59,485 nucleotides of DNA from Domibacillus antri. GTDB taxonomy: Bacteria; Bacillota; Bacilli; Bacillales; Domibacillaceae. How positions within the stretch are numbered: position 1 is the first letter of the stretch; every line of letters starts with the position of its first letter. A program made the translations under genes and the position numbers. Shown in pieces: positions 24,083 to 32,345 of the stretch. The stretch lies in the NCBI RefSeq assembly GCF_001936625.1, contig NZ_MSDU01000048.1, positions 1 to 59,485 of the forward strand. The letters run 5' to 3'. The notes under the pieces are model-generated. The model saw only the letters and a list, made by a program, of their open reading frames with translations. It had not been told where the DNA came from and searched no databases.

Positions 24083-24787
24083 TTATTGAGTAACCTCTTC
24101 CTGTTCATACTCCAGCCAAAGCTCTTTTAACTCCTTCACTTTTTCATACACATAGGACCGGCTTTTATTAATGATTACGCCAATTTCTCTATACGTTTTG
24201 CCCTGATATCGATAATTTAAAATTAACAAAAGTTCGCCTGACAAATGACTCAAAAAGTCACGTACTATAATTGAGGACTCGTCATCATCAGTTGAAAGTA
24301 AATTTTCGACGGTCAAACCTTCACTGCCGGCGATCGGTTCATCTAATGAATCATAGTGTGCTCTTACATGGCGAAGGACCGCCTTCGCTGTTCGGGGAGC
24401 ACATTTATGTTTTGAAACGAGCTTTTCAACCGTCACGTTTTCATCAAGACTGGACTTGACTTCAATCGCCATTACGTAAGCATGATGAGGCATATACAAC
24501 TTTTCATTTTTACGAATTTCCAAGAAAACCTTATTTCGTACACTTATGCCCCAAATGGTTGAAAACTTAAAACCTGCCTCTGGCTGATATTCATCAAAAG
24601 CCGTTAGAAGTGCTTCTCTTATCAGACTCATTATGTCGTCCCGATCCAACCCGACACGCTTTCCAGGTATCGAATATTTCTTTGCGAAAAAGCCCATCAA
24701 TGACCCTTTTTTCTCAAGAATATCTTCAATCGTCATCATTTCTCCATCGATCAGCCGCGCTTCTGAAATTACTTTTGCTGCTTCCAC
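24083..24787 (-). CDS. Phage sigma-70-like transcription factor
   Basis: A 234-residue protein with the two DNA- and polymerase-binding modules of sigma-70 factors. Region 2 lies at about residues 45-115 (DRDDIMSLIREALLTAFDEY, then FKFSTIWGISVRNKVFLEIR). Region 4 lies at about 185-230 (LILNYRYQGKTYREIGVIIN, KSRSYVYEKVKELKELW). It lies in the early replication operon, so it could switch on middle or late genes. It is separate from the RinA-like regulator at 20489. A sporulation-type anti-sigma partner is not seen nearby. Confidence 0.8.
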   Translation of the reverse strand: MEAAKVISEARLIDGEMMTIEDILEKKGSLMGFFAKKYSIPGKRVGLDRDDIMSLIREALLTAFDEYQPEAGFKFSTIWGISVRNKVFLEIRKNEKLYMPHHAYVMAIEVKSSLDENVTVEKLVSKHKCAPRTAKAVLRHVRAHYDSLDEPIAGSEGLTVENLLSTDDDESSIIVRDFLSHLSGELLLILNYRYQGKTYREIGVIINKSRSYVYEKVKELKELWLEYEQEEVTQ

Positions 24788-24805
24788 ATCAACACACCAT
24801 CCTTT

Positions 24806-26539
24806 TCAAAAAATCATTCCTTGTATCGTTTTGACATACCAGTTCAAATCAATGAATCTCTTATTTAATGCATCAATCGCTTCATTCCACACCAATGCCT
24901 TTTCAGGGGCCCCGGCCACTTTATGAAGCTTGTCAGTCCCGGATGTATTTCTCACTTTATACACGCTACCGCTTGATCGGTCCGTTGACGCAAACAGGCG
25001 ATTGACTTTTTGAATTGGCTCCATTTGACCATTGCGCTCCCACACCATGCCGTCAAACTTGCCTGTTTTTGTGACGATCTGAAACAGATCCAGCCTGCCT
25101 GTCTTGAAAGAATCGATAACTGTTTTTTGCACCGGCGTCCCGTACATATAAAAATCAGTGAGCGCTTTGTCGGCGATGGCGAATGAGTTTCTCTCCCAGT
25201 CGCCGTCTTCATGCTGGCGAAAGCAACCTTTCGTTTTAATGGATCCATCCGCAAACTGGACCACATAATTGTTCACGTCGCGCTGGGCGATTTTCGCGAC
25301 CTCATCCACATCGAGCGTCAATTCATAATGAACACCGAAGCGTTTCACGACTTCATCGATCATGCCGCGCATCTCCCTGTCATACGAAACGATAATTCCG
25401 TCGGTATTCGACTGAATCAGCTCACAAAACGGCTGAAGCAGAAGAAGTAAATGTGTCATAATCAGTTGGCCGTTCATCGTGGTCTGGTTAAACTGCCGCG
25501 GATCATATAAATCATTGAAGGCGTTCTTTGACGCGCCAAACGTGGCGTTGAGCACGATTTTGTATACTTCCTGCTTCGGGTCTTTGACACCCTTTAATCT
25601 CAGCCGGTCCTGGTATAGTTGTCGAAACAGTTCTGGCGATTTGGCCCGCCGGCTGATAAATCCGTTATTAATCATCAGCGCCGGATAAAAAGACGAAACA
25701 TCGATCTGCAGCATATCGCCTTCATGCTTAAAATTCTCCCGCGCCCCGTGCAGTCCCCCGAAACCGAATGTGTGCGGCACGCCGCTGATTTCTACGTCCA
25801 GTTTTTCTTTCTCCAGCACCTCCGGTTTTTCACCATGATTGAAGGCCATTTCGATATTTTTATAAAACTCAACGATTTCAGCCGGAAGTTCCATTAATTT
25901 CAGCCGCTTGTCAAATGTCAGATGAAGACGATCGTCCGGATTCGCATTCCATCCGTTTTTTTTCATTGGCTTTTTCGCTTTTAGTACGGCTGCTGATAAA
26001 GAGGCTCGTGTCTTCTTCACAGCTGACACCTGCAGTTTAAACGTATCGACAATTTCAAATTTCGATGTGAAGTAGGCTTCCCGCTTCTGGAACAGATTCG
26101 CCGTGGTCCGAACGTCATTTTCGCAGTATTGAAAGACACGCTCTACTTCTTCCGGAGTCAGTTCTTCCTTTTCGAAATCAACCGGTGTTTCCACGATGTC
26201 CATGCCCATGTTTGCCTGGGCTTCTTTCAGTGATAACCCTTGCCGCACTTCCTGCATCACATCCAGCGTGACCATATTTAAGCGATGGCTGATCCACTCT
26301 TTCCGGAAGATTTTCTGCGTGAGTTCATACGGTCCATCTCCCTTAATCAGTCCGGCCAGGATAATGTCGTCGTAAAAATAATTGTTATAGCCGACTAAAA
26401 TTTGAGAAGAAAGGCGCTGAATTTTGCTCATCAGCGCCTCTTTATCGTTGTGAATTCGTTCAATATCGCCGGTCTCCGTATCCAGAAAGACGATCATCCA
26501 GTCATTCGGGAACACTTCAATGTCATAGACTGTGAACAT
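24806..26539 (-). CDS. Family B DNA polymerase (compact phage type)
   Basis: A 577-residue DNA polymerase with proofreading. Exonuclease motifs: I VYDIEVFPNDW (D, E) at the N terminus, II LVGYNNYFYDD and III YCENDVRTT. Polymerase motifs: A MLQIDVSSFYPALMINNG, B YKIVLNATFGASKNAF and C LIQSNTDGIIV. Typical family B enzymes have about 750-1000 residues; this one is compact. Motif C reads NTDG in place of the usual DTDS, keeping the second aspartate. ATG 26539 lies 20 bases after the DUF669 gene. Confidence 0.88.
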   Translation of the reverse strand: MFTVYDIEVFPNDWMIVFLDTETGDIERIHNDKEALMSKIQRLSSQILVGYNNYFYDDIILAGLIKGDGPYELTQKIFRKEWISHRLNMVTLDVMQEVRQGLSLKEAQANMGMDIVETPVDFEKEELTPEEVERVFQYCENDVRTTANLFQKREAYFTSKFEIVDTFKLQVSAVKKTRASLSAAVLKAKKPMKKNGWNANPDDRLHLTFDKRLKLMELPAEIVEFYKNIEMAFNHGEKPEVLEKEKLDVEISGVPHTFGFGGLHGARENFKHEGDMLQIDVSSFYPALMINNGFISRRAKSPELFRQLYQDRLRLKGVKDPKQEVYKIVLNATFGASKNAFNDLYDPRQFNQTTMNGQLIMTHLLLLLQPFCELIQSNTDGIIVSYDREMRGMIDEVVKRFGVHYELTLDVDEVAKIAQRDVNNYVVQFADGSIKTKGCFRQHEDGDWERNSFAIADKALTDFYMYGTPVQKTVIDSFKTGRLDLFQIVTKTGKFDGMVWERNGQMEPIQKVNRLFASTDRSSGSVYKVRNTSGTDKLHKVAGAPEKALVWNEAIDALNKRFIDLNWYVKTIQGMIF

Positions 26540-26559
26540 GGTTGATCACCCTTTCCGGA

Positions 26560-27024
26560 TTAAAACGGTGTCTGAACGGATAATTTAAAGTTCTGCCATT
26601 CTTTCTGCTCGTTCGTTTTTTTATCTTTGTACCGGCTGGTTTTCAGATCAAGCTCTAGCTGCATACCAAGCGCCGACTGCATTTTTTCAACAAAGTCTGT
26701 TTCGATGTTGCCGATATCTTCAATCGTAATTTCAACACCGAAAACCTGCTCCGCGTCTGCCCACAATCGCTTGATCGTGCGCTCGAGTGATTTTTCCGTC
26801 AGCCAGTAATTGGCGAAATACTTTCGCTTCTCATAGCCTTCATTCAGAATTTCAAGGGCAATTGAAATCCATTCCGTTCCTTTGTCGCTGACACGGTGCT
26901 CCACGCTTTCGACCACGACATCATATACACCATCCGGGAAATTATAATCATCCTGGTCAACAACAGCTGTTTTGGGATCAAATCCTTCGGACGCCATTTT
27001 GGCAGCTAATTCTTTTAAGTTCAT
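26560..27024 (-). CDS. DUF669 phage protein, probable ssDNA-binding protein
   Basis: A 154-residue DUF669 protein. LPDGVYDVVVES-like strands (FPDGVYDVVVESVEHRVSDK), then EWISIALEILNEGYEKRKYF and NYWLTEKSLERTIKRLW match the family, which in Firmicutes phages accompanies a RecA-like ATPase and a helicase and is thought to bind single-stranded DNA. It lies between the DUF3268 gene and the polymerase. Confidence 0.82.
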   Translation of the reverse strand: MNLKELAAKMASEGFDPKTAVVDQDDYNFPDGVYDVVVESVEHRVSDKGTEWISIALEILNEGYEKRKYFANYWLTEKSLERTIKRLWADAEQVFGVEITIEDIGNIETDFVEKMQSALGMQLELDLKTSRYKDKKTNEQKEWQNFKLSVQTPF

Positions 27025-27064
27025 AACAGGAAAACTCCTTTGTTTAATGGTTTAGTTTTGTAAG

Positions 27065-27472
27065 TTATTCAGAAATTTTCAAGCGATCTGCATGCTCTCG
27101 GCCTTTTTGTTTTAAGTCAGCAATACGCTTTTCCTTCAAAACGTGAAGGAGCTTTTTACACTGCTCTTCATCAAACATACCGATGTGCGCTTTTTCACTG
27201 GGCAGGTTCATTGCTCCCTGCAGCCAAATATAAGCGCCCGACCTGCTCACTTCATTGCTTTTCCACATTCGATCAAATAGAAGGTGACACTTTTTTCGCA
27301 GATCACGCAATGTTGCATTTGCCATCGTGCCCAACGCTCTTTTTGAACTTTTATGGGTGCCAACCCGTGCATCGCAAGCGCGACACACATACAGGTTGGT
27401 TCCATAATCGGTTCCGTAATATTCTTTGCTGGAAAGAAATCCAGCTTCTTTCTGGCAATATGGGCAAATCAT
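27065..27472 (-). CDS. DUF3268 zinc-finger protein
   Basis: A 135-residue protein with two CxxC pairs at the N terminus (MICPYCQKEAGF and YVCRACDARVGTHK) and a conserved helical part (GTMANATLRDLRKKCHLLFD). This is the DUF3268 zinc-finger family found in phage replication operons. The stop codon of the upstream ATPase gene adjoins its start, so translation is probably coupled. Function unknown. Confidence 0.75.
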   Translation of the reverse strand: MICPYCQKEAGFLSSKEYYGTDYGTNLYVCRACDARVGTHKSSKRALGTMANATLRDLRKKCHLLFDRMWKSNEVSRSGAYIWLQGAMNLPSEKAHIGMFDEEQCKKLLHVLKEKRIADLKQKGREHADRLKISE

Positions 27473-28363
27473 TTACTTCACCCGTGGCGGACGTGGTGCG
27501 CGCGGCTGTGCTGTTTTTGGCGTCGGACCTTCGACTTTTGGTGGCTCCACTTTTGTTTCAGCTTTCGGTTCAGGTGCCGGCTGATTTTCGACTGCAAGTG
27601 CTTCAGCTTTCGCGTGTTCGTTGCTTTCTGAATCTGATACGAGTTTAGTCGCCTCTTCTTTCGTCGCACTCTGCGATTTGTCAAAGGCACCGACCACGCT
27701 GTCCAGGATGTTCAAAATGCGTTCGTCCTGAATCCAGTCGCGCTGATAATTTTTCCGACGATCCACCACACGGCGAAGGTGCTTTTTGCCGATCTTTTGC
27801 GTCATGATATTCAAATCACAGTTCCCATTTACTACATTTACGTGTTTAGGAGAAAGAGACGGGATCGGCTTTTCAACGTTGTTTTCATTTACCGTGGCAT
27901 ACCGGGAAACATAAATGACGTTCATCGGCAGCGACTTCAATTTCACAACAAGTGCAGTGAAGTACGATTTAAAGAGACCGAATCCCTTGCCGTATGGAAT
28001 ATCTCCGATATATGTCACATCATTTGATTCACAGATAAATTGTTCAATCAATGTGACCAGGTCATCCACCACATCGATGACGACTGTTTCAAATCCATGA
28101 CCGCCCTGCTCCAATTCAATGAGCAGCTGGTTTAGCTGATCGATGACTGAAAATTCGATAGCGCCGGTCTGTTTATTTCGTGCATTCTTCAAATCAACCG
28201 ACGGTGTTTCAATTACGTCCGCATTCCCATCTGTATTAAAAATGACCGGGTTCGGAAATTCAGATGCCAAGTATGATTTGCCCGACATCGTCGCACCCCA
28301 TATGAAAAAGTTTCGTGGGGTATCGATGGTTTTCTTCGGTTCATTTTTTGGTAAGAGTGTCAT
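27473..28363 (-). CDS. RecA/Sak4-like AAA ATPase
   Basis: A 296-residue phage nucleotide-binding protein (Sak4-like single-strand annealing or recombination ATPase). Walker A is IWGATMSGKSYLA at about residue 22, and Walker B TVVIDVVDDLVTL at about residue 95. The last 70 residues are Pro/Lys/Arg-rich and disordered (TPKTAQPRAPRPPRVK), probably for nucleic-acid contacts. Together with the YqaJ nuclease and DUF669 protein it forms a recombination set. AAGGAGG stands before ATG 28363. Confidence 0.85.
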   Translation of the reverse strand: MTLLPKNEPKKTIDTPRNFFIWGATMSGKSYLASEFPNPVIFNTDGNADVIETPSVDLKNARNKQTGAIEFSVIDQLNQLLIELEQGGHGFETVVIDVVDDLVTLIEQFICESNDVTYIGDIPYGKGFGLFKSYFTALVVKLKSLPMNVIYVSRYATVNENNVEKPIPSLSPKHVNVVNGNCDLNIMTQKIGKKHLRRVVDRRKNYQRDWIQDERILNILDSVVGAFDKSQSATKEEATKLVSDSESNEHAKAEALAVENQPAPEPKAETKVEPPKVEGPTPKTAQPRAPRPPRVK

Positions 28364-28496
28364 TGGTTATTTTCCTCCTTGATAAATAAGATGGATAAGC
28401 CGGCTCATTTTCCAAAATTTCAATACATCGCTTCATTTGGGCAATGAGTAAAAGACGTGTGTTTTCCTTACTTGGCTGCTTCGTCGCTTGTCCCAT
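28341..28496 (-). CDS. Small phage protein overlapping the ATPase gene
   Basis: A 51-residue reading frame (MGQATKQPSKENTRLLLIAQ, then MKRCIEILENEPAYP) that fills the gap between the YqaJ nuclease and the ATPase gene and overlaps the latter by 23 bases. ATG 28496 follows GTGAGGT closely. The central part looks like a single amphipathic helix. Small genes of this type recur at this place in related replication modules. No function known. Confidence 0.55.
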   Translation of the reverse strand: MGQATKQPSKENTRLLLIAQMKRCIEILENEPAYPSYLSRRKITNDTLTKK

Positions 28497-28500
28497 GACC

Positions 28501-29391
28501 TCACGCTTCCTTTACTTTGATAGTGACGTAGCCTTTTTTCTTCGATGTTTTCATATACTGTGCCGCAACATCAGGCTGCTCTTTTTTAAATTTAGTGCTG
28601 TCAAACGTCTCCGACGTTGTCGGTAAAATGCGCGTGATCGTCATGAAGTCTGTTTCAAATTTCTTGATATCGTACTCTTCCATTGCGTCATACAGTTTTT
28701 GCTTCGCATCCTTATACTCCGCTTCCAGTGCTTTAAACTGCATCAGATCACGTTCCATGACTGCAAGTTTATCAATCAGCACCGTCACTTCGTTCTGACC
28801 GATAGCCATAAATTCAGTCGCGTTCATATCCGGACGGTCTTTCAAAAATTCACACCGAATCCAGAAGGTTTCAATTGCATTTAAAATGCGCTCGATATAT
28901 TCGTCATCTCGTTCAATGACTTCGATCTTCAGACGTTCCGGATCAAACTCTACATCGAAATTATCCGGCCGCTCATATAATGCCAGCCATCCGATCTGTA
29001 CTTCGAACTGGTACATGTACAGTTGCATTTGCGCCACATACGGTTTGATGTTTAACGTTTTACCATGTGTCTTGATTTCCAAAATCAGCCCCGCTTCCGG
29101 ATCATATCCGTCGGTATTGGACCGGATGCCTTTGGTTCGATCGATGAGGGTATCCGGACGAAAATATGTTTCGTTTAATGCGTTGATATAGTCGCGAATC
29201 TGCGGCTCCAAAGCGTTGCCGTATTCGGTATATTCATTGCCTTTAAATTCAGCCGGCTTGATTCCTGTTTTATCGAGTGCCAGTTCATATTGCGTGGCGA
29301 ATTTGCTGATACCAAGGATAGCCGGCACATCCGATCCCCCAACTAATTTACCGCGATGCTCGGTTACGTTTTTATCTGCTTTGGTGAACAT
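28501..29391 (-). CDS. YqaJ-family exonuclease
   Basis: A 296-residue YqaJ-like viral recombinase (lambda exonuclease fold). Motifs: GGSDVPAILGISKFATQYEL near residue 18, the catalytic stretch DPEAGLILEIKTHGKTL (D, E-x-K) near residue 100 and YVAQMQLYMYQFEVQIGWLA. These enzymes resect double-stranded DNA in partnership with a single-strand annealing protein; here the Sak4-like ATPase and the DUF669 protein are the probable partners. It starts 6 bases after the helicase stop. Confidence 0.9.
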   Translation of the reverse strand: MFTKADKNVTEHRGKLVGGSDVPAILGISKFATQYELALDKTGIKPAEFKGNEYTEYGNALEPQIRDYINALNETYFRPDTLIDRTKGIRSNTDGYDPEAGLILEIKTHGKTLNIKPYVAQMQLYMYQFEVQIGWLALYERPDNFDVEFDPERLKIEVIERDDEYIERILNAIETFWIRCEFLKDRPDMNATEFMAIGQNEVTVLIDKLAVMERDLMQFKALEAEYKDAKQKLYDAMEEYDIKKFETDFMTITRILPTTSETFDSTKFKKEQPDVAAQYMKTSKKKGYVTIKVKEA

Positions 29392-29397
29392 ATCGTT

Positions 29398-30612
29398 TCA
29401 TTCTCCCTTTCCGGAAATGTATTGTTCAAACAGCTCATCCGTGAAACCTTTCTTCGCAGACAGCGCTTCGTAAATTTTTTCTTCAATGGTTGCTTTGGTC
29501 ATAAACCGGTACACAGTCACTTTCTTCGTCTGGCCATTCCGATAAGCACGGCCCAATGCCTGCTCGTAATCCTGGAATGAGTAAGTTGGTGTGTAGAAAA
29601 CGACGATGTTGGCATACTGCAGTTCAATACCCGCCGCCCCGGCCATATATTGAACGAGTGTCACGGAATCTTTCAGCTGATCCCATGTTTCATGAGGCGG
29701 CAACTCTGACTTTTTACCGCTCACTTCATAGATCCGTTTCTTTTTTCCAAGCAGTTGGATCAAATCCTCTTTTTCCTGCTGGTAATAATAGAAGATGACG
29801 ATATTTTCGCTTGTACCCTCTGCCAGCATTTCAACGTAAGACAGCTTGTCCTTTTGATTTGCCCAATAGCGCAAACCGTGTGCCAATTTCGGCTGCGTAT
29901 CAAAGGCAATGGTTCCCCCGTCTTTTTCGATCAGCCGGTCTTTTTTAATCTTCAAATATTCAGTCGAACGCTTGAACACAACATCTTCATAGACGAGTGG
30001 CGGCAGATCCAGACACTCATCTTTTGACAGCTTGGTGCTGATCGCCTGGTACTTTGCTTTTAAAAGATGGTCGTCTTTCCACCCTTCGACCTTTTTAACA
30101 GTCCTCTGACCAAGATAAAGCGTGCCCCATACCGCATGCTGCCGGTGGAAGTCTGTCTTATTTTTGTACTGGCCAAACATGATGAAATAATTGATCGTGT
30201 CCTCCCAGCCGTTCGACGACGGTGTAGCAGACAGCAGGCTGAATCCGGAAGACTGCTTGATCAATTTAGCCGCAGCCTTTCCACGCTGAGATGTGCTGTT
30301 CTTGACGTAATGACATTCGTCAAAAATCACAAACCAGCCTTTGTATTCCGGCGCTTTGCGTGCGATGACACCATAAGACATCGTGTCGTATGAAAGGGAA
30401 ATACCGTAATGATCACAGACTTTCTGAATATCCCGGTCCCAGCCTCCCTCAAGAATTTTTTGAGGCGGCGCCACAATCAGCAACGGCTCTCCATTCGAAT
30501 TTTTCAAATAATGATGTAACGACATGATCGTTTTGCCGGTACCGGTATCGCAGGCGAACAAGTGTGAACGACCCGCATCCAAGACAACTTTCTTCTGAAA
30601 GTCATACAGCAT
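29398..30612 (-). CDS. SNF2-type superfamily II helicase
   Basis: About 404 residues from ATG 30612 (MLYDFQKKVVLD), chosen because longer starts (30660, 30741) run into the VRR-NUC gene without a better binding site. Motif I FACDTGTGKTIMSLHHY, II FVIFDECHYVKNS, III LLSATPSSNGW, V SVTLVQYMAGAAGIELQYAN-like and VI ALGRAYRNGQTKKVTVYRF. Helicases of this kind accompany VRR-NUC nucleases in Firmicutes phages and probably act at forks or recombination intermediates. Confidence 0.88.
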   Translation of the reverse strand: MLYDFQKKVVLDAGRSHLFACDTGTGKTIMSLHHYLKNSNGEPLLIVAPPQKILEGGWDRDIQKVCDHYGISLSYDTMSYGVIARKAPEYKGWFVIFDECHYVKNSTSQRGKAAAKLIKQSSGFSLLSATPSSNGWEDTINYFIMFGQYKNKTDFHRQHAVWGTLYLGQRTVKKVEGWKDDHLLKAKYQAISTKLSKDECLDLPPLVYEDVVFKRSTEYLKIKKDRLIEKDGGTIAFDTQPKLAHGLRYWANQKDKLSYVEMLAEGTSENIVIFYYYQQEKEDLIQLLGKKKRIYEVSGKKSELPPHETWDQLKDSVTLVQYMAGAAGIELQYANIVVFYTPTYSFQDYEQALGRAYRNGQTKKVTVYRFMTKATIEEKIYEALSAKKGFTDELFEQYISGKGE

Positions 30613-30619
30613 GGATTGG

Positions 30620-30919
30620 TCATTGAATAAGGAGTCGATCACGAAGCTCTCGTTCAACATCTTCAACGGAATAAGCGACAAATGCATGACCTCCAGACTG
30701 TTGAATTTCATCGATGTTCCAGTTTTGTAAAGGCGCCACAATACCGCCGGGCCGTTTCACCTCAATGCCCACAAAAGCTCCGTTTACGCATGCCAGAATG
30801 TCCGGAACGCCGGCTTTCTGATACATGCTGCCATGCACTTTCATGAACCAGATGCCATGCTGTTCCAGCCACCTCTTGATTTGATTTTCGATGTGCTTTT
30901 CAATTGTTTTTTTACTCAT
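30620..30919 (-). CDS. VRR-NUC domain nuclease
   Basis: A 99-residue stand-alone VRR-NUC (PD-(D/E)XK superfamily) nuclease. The catalytic motif is GVPDILACVNGAFVGIEVKR (D, E-x-K), preceded by an N-terminal helix with ENQIKRWLEQHGIWFMKVHG. Stand-alone phage VRR-NUC enzymes cut branched DNA such as Holliday junctions. It adjoins the SNF2 helicase, with which it probably works. Confidence 0.9.
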   Translation of the reverse strand: MSKKTIEKHIENQIKRWLEQHGIWFMKVHGSMYQKAGVPDILACVNGAFVGIEVKRPGGIVAPLQNWNIDEIQQSGGHAFVAYSVEDVERELRDRLLIQ

Positions 30920-31295
30920 CGAGCTTGTCCTCCACGATGGACCATTTGCCGTTAATCAGGTTACTGAGCGAATATTTACCGATTTCTATACATTCCATCC
31001 GTAACAATATGAATTGGGGAGGAGTGATTTTCTTTTTAGGCTGCCCTTCAGGATGAAACGTTACGTCATTCCCTTCTTTTAGTGCTTCCATTGCCACTTC
31101 GAAAGAAACGTAATTCGGCAGGATCTGCCATCTTTCCATTACAGTCCTCTTGTTCAGATCAACCATTTGGTCATTGTCGAACCAGACCAGCGCACCAGAA
31201 GAATGGATTTTCACTCTTTGACCTAATGTATTTCTTGCGACTTCACCCTCAAGAATCCGATCAATCATTTGCCCTGTTGTCAGCCATTCGCTCAT
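30912..31295 (-). CDS. Phage early protein, unknown function
   Basis: A 127-residue soluble protein starting MSEWLTTGQMIDRILEGEVA and ending with SLSNLINGKWSIVEDKLDE. The start and end parts look like a small wHTH-free alpha/beta fold, often seen in early regions of Bacillus phages, without known role. It overlaps the VRR-NUC gene by 8 bases and the upstream gene by 4. Confidence 0.6.
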   Translation of the reverse strand: MSEWLTTGQMIDRILEGEVARNTLGQRVKIHSSGALVWFDNDQMVDLNKRTVMERWQILPNYVSFEVAMEALKEGNDVTFHPEGQPKKKITPPQFILLRMECIEIGKYSLSNLINGKWSIVEDKLDE

Positions 31296-31708
31296 AGCGC
31301 ACGACCTCCTAACAGATCAATGTCTGATTTTTTGGCCTTGCGTGCTTTCAGCACCTGCTTGGATTCATCGATCAAAAATTCTTCCATTTCATCAGAAGTG
31401 GTTTTCTTTTCTTCAACCAGTTCAGCTACACCGATCAGGTTCAGGTCTTTCTGCGGCACACCTACACGATCGGCAAAAGACGCTTTATCGAATTTAGTGC
31501 TTGTCCGGCCAACAACCGTGAGCACGTGTGGCACGTTGTCTTTATAAGCCAGAACGTTTCCATTTTTTAAAATATGAGCAATGATTTTTTCTGTTTTCGC
31601 ATCGATCTGATCTTTCAAATTTACACGCTGCTTCTTCAAGCTTTCCACTTCGTTGAACAGGCCGTTGATCTCGGACTGCTTATATTGCACAGTGACATTT
31701 ACATCCAC
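31292..31708 (-). CDS. Coiled-coil phage early protein
   Basis: About 138 residues from GTG 31708, which has AAAGGAG at the proper distance; longer frames to 31768 lack a site. A coiled coil at residues 12-40 (EVESLKKQRVNLKDQIDAKT) is followed by a small globular part (NVLAYKDNVPHVLTVVGRTS) and a charged C-terminal helix. Function unknown. Confidence 0.6.
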   Translation of the reverse strand: MDVNVTVQYKQSEINGLFNEVESLKKQRVNLKDQIDAKTEKIIAHILKNGNVLAYKDNVPHVLTVVGRTSTKFDKASFADRVGVPQKDLNLIGVAELVEEKKTTSDEMEEFLIDESKQVLKARKAKKSDIDLLGGRAL

Positions 31709-31731
31709 TGGTTTCACTCTCCTTTTCGCGT

Positions 31732-31804
31732 TATAATAAGCGTGTATAGTTTTTTTGAAGGCTGTCACCTTCTACGACTCACCGTTGGCGCGGTGGGTTT
31801 TTTA
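31732..31804 (+). ncRNA. Candidate small RNA opposite to early genes
   Basis: A perfect TATAAT (31732-31737) is followed by a short region able to fold into GAAGG-CTGTCA-CCTTC (31757-31772) and then ACTCACCG-TTGGCG-CGGTGGGT (31777-31798) with six T residues after it, a clear rho-independent terminator for the + strand. No reading frame is present. The -35 region is weak. The RNA would be about 60 nt and be antisense to the leader between the genes at 31708 and 31802. Confidence 0.5.
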
Positions 31805-32038
31805 CTTTGGCAGCACTTTCAGAACCAATGAAGAGCCTTCCTGTTTTTCCTCAAAGTCTTCGATATTCAGTTCGTGCGCTTTACCAAAGATGTCCCGGAC
31901 GTTCAGGGTATGTTCAAAAGCATTTCGGACATAAAAGACACCGTCTCGCTCCAAGCCCCTTGCATCTGCGCCTTGAATCAGCACCATCATCCCCTGCAAG
32001 TCCGGATTAAAAATTGGCTTCTGAATAATTAAATCCAT
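31802..32038 (-). CDS. Small phage protein, unknown function
   Basis: A 78-residue strand-rich protein (MMVLIQGADARGLERDGVFY, then VRNAFEHTLNVRDIFG) with an acidic C-terminal half. No family recognised. Its stop lies at the T-run of the + strand terminator (31777-31803), so the two transcripts would overlap end to end. Confidence 0.55.
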   Translation of the reverse strand: MDLIIQKPIFNPDLQGMMVLIQGADARGLERDGVFYVRNAFEHTLNVRDIFGKAHELNIEDFEEKQEGSSLVLKVLPK

Positions 32039-32041
32039 TCC

Positions 32042-32329
32042 TTACTCACCTCCTTTTAAATGATCCGCGACAATCCTCGAATCAATATCCATGAAAACGA
32101 AACCGCCGAAATCCAAAATTGCATTTTCTCCTTTAATTGCATCCTTTGGTATTAACGCTGTAATTTTGATTTGATGATAATCCTTGTTCTTTCCCCTACC
32201 TGTCGGAGCTTTCGTTACTACATCAACGAACGGGACTAATATTGGAGTGCGATCAGGATTCTTTTGTTCAATTCTTTCGACCAGATTTTTTAATGTATCT
32301 GGTTTGACACCGAATAGGACATTTCTCAA
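32042..32329 (-). CDS. Small phage protein, unknown function
   Basis: About 95 residues from TTG 32329, which follows GGGAGGTGG by 6 bases; an in-frame ATG at 32380 lies inside the preceding gene. NLVERIEQKNPDRTPILVPF and GENAILDFGGFVFMDIDSRI are the most regular parts, suggesting an alpha/beta fold. No family recognised. Confidence 0.55.
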   Translation of the reverse strand: MRNVLFGVKPDTLKNLVERIEQKNPDRTPILVPFVDVVTKAPTGRGKNKDYHQIKITALIPKDAIKGENAILDFGGFVFMDIDSRIVADHLKGGE

Positions 32330-32345
32330 TTTTATCCACCTCCCT

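Noticed and set aside
28300-28380. A split or frameshifted ATPase gene because of the overlap with the small frame
   Set aside because: The ATPase has its own ATG behind AAGGAGG and a complete P-loop fold; the small frame is separate.
29398-30741. Longer start of the SNF2 helicase at 30741 or 30660
   Set aside because: These would overlap the VRR-NUC gene by up to 122 bases without a better binding site; the conserved part begins at MLYDFQKKVV (30612).
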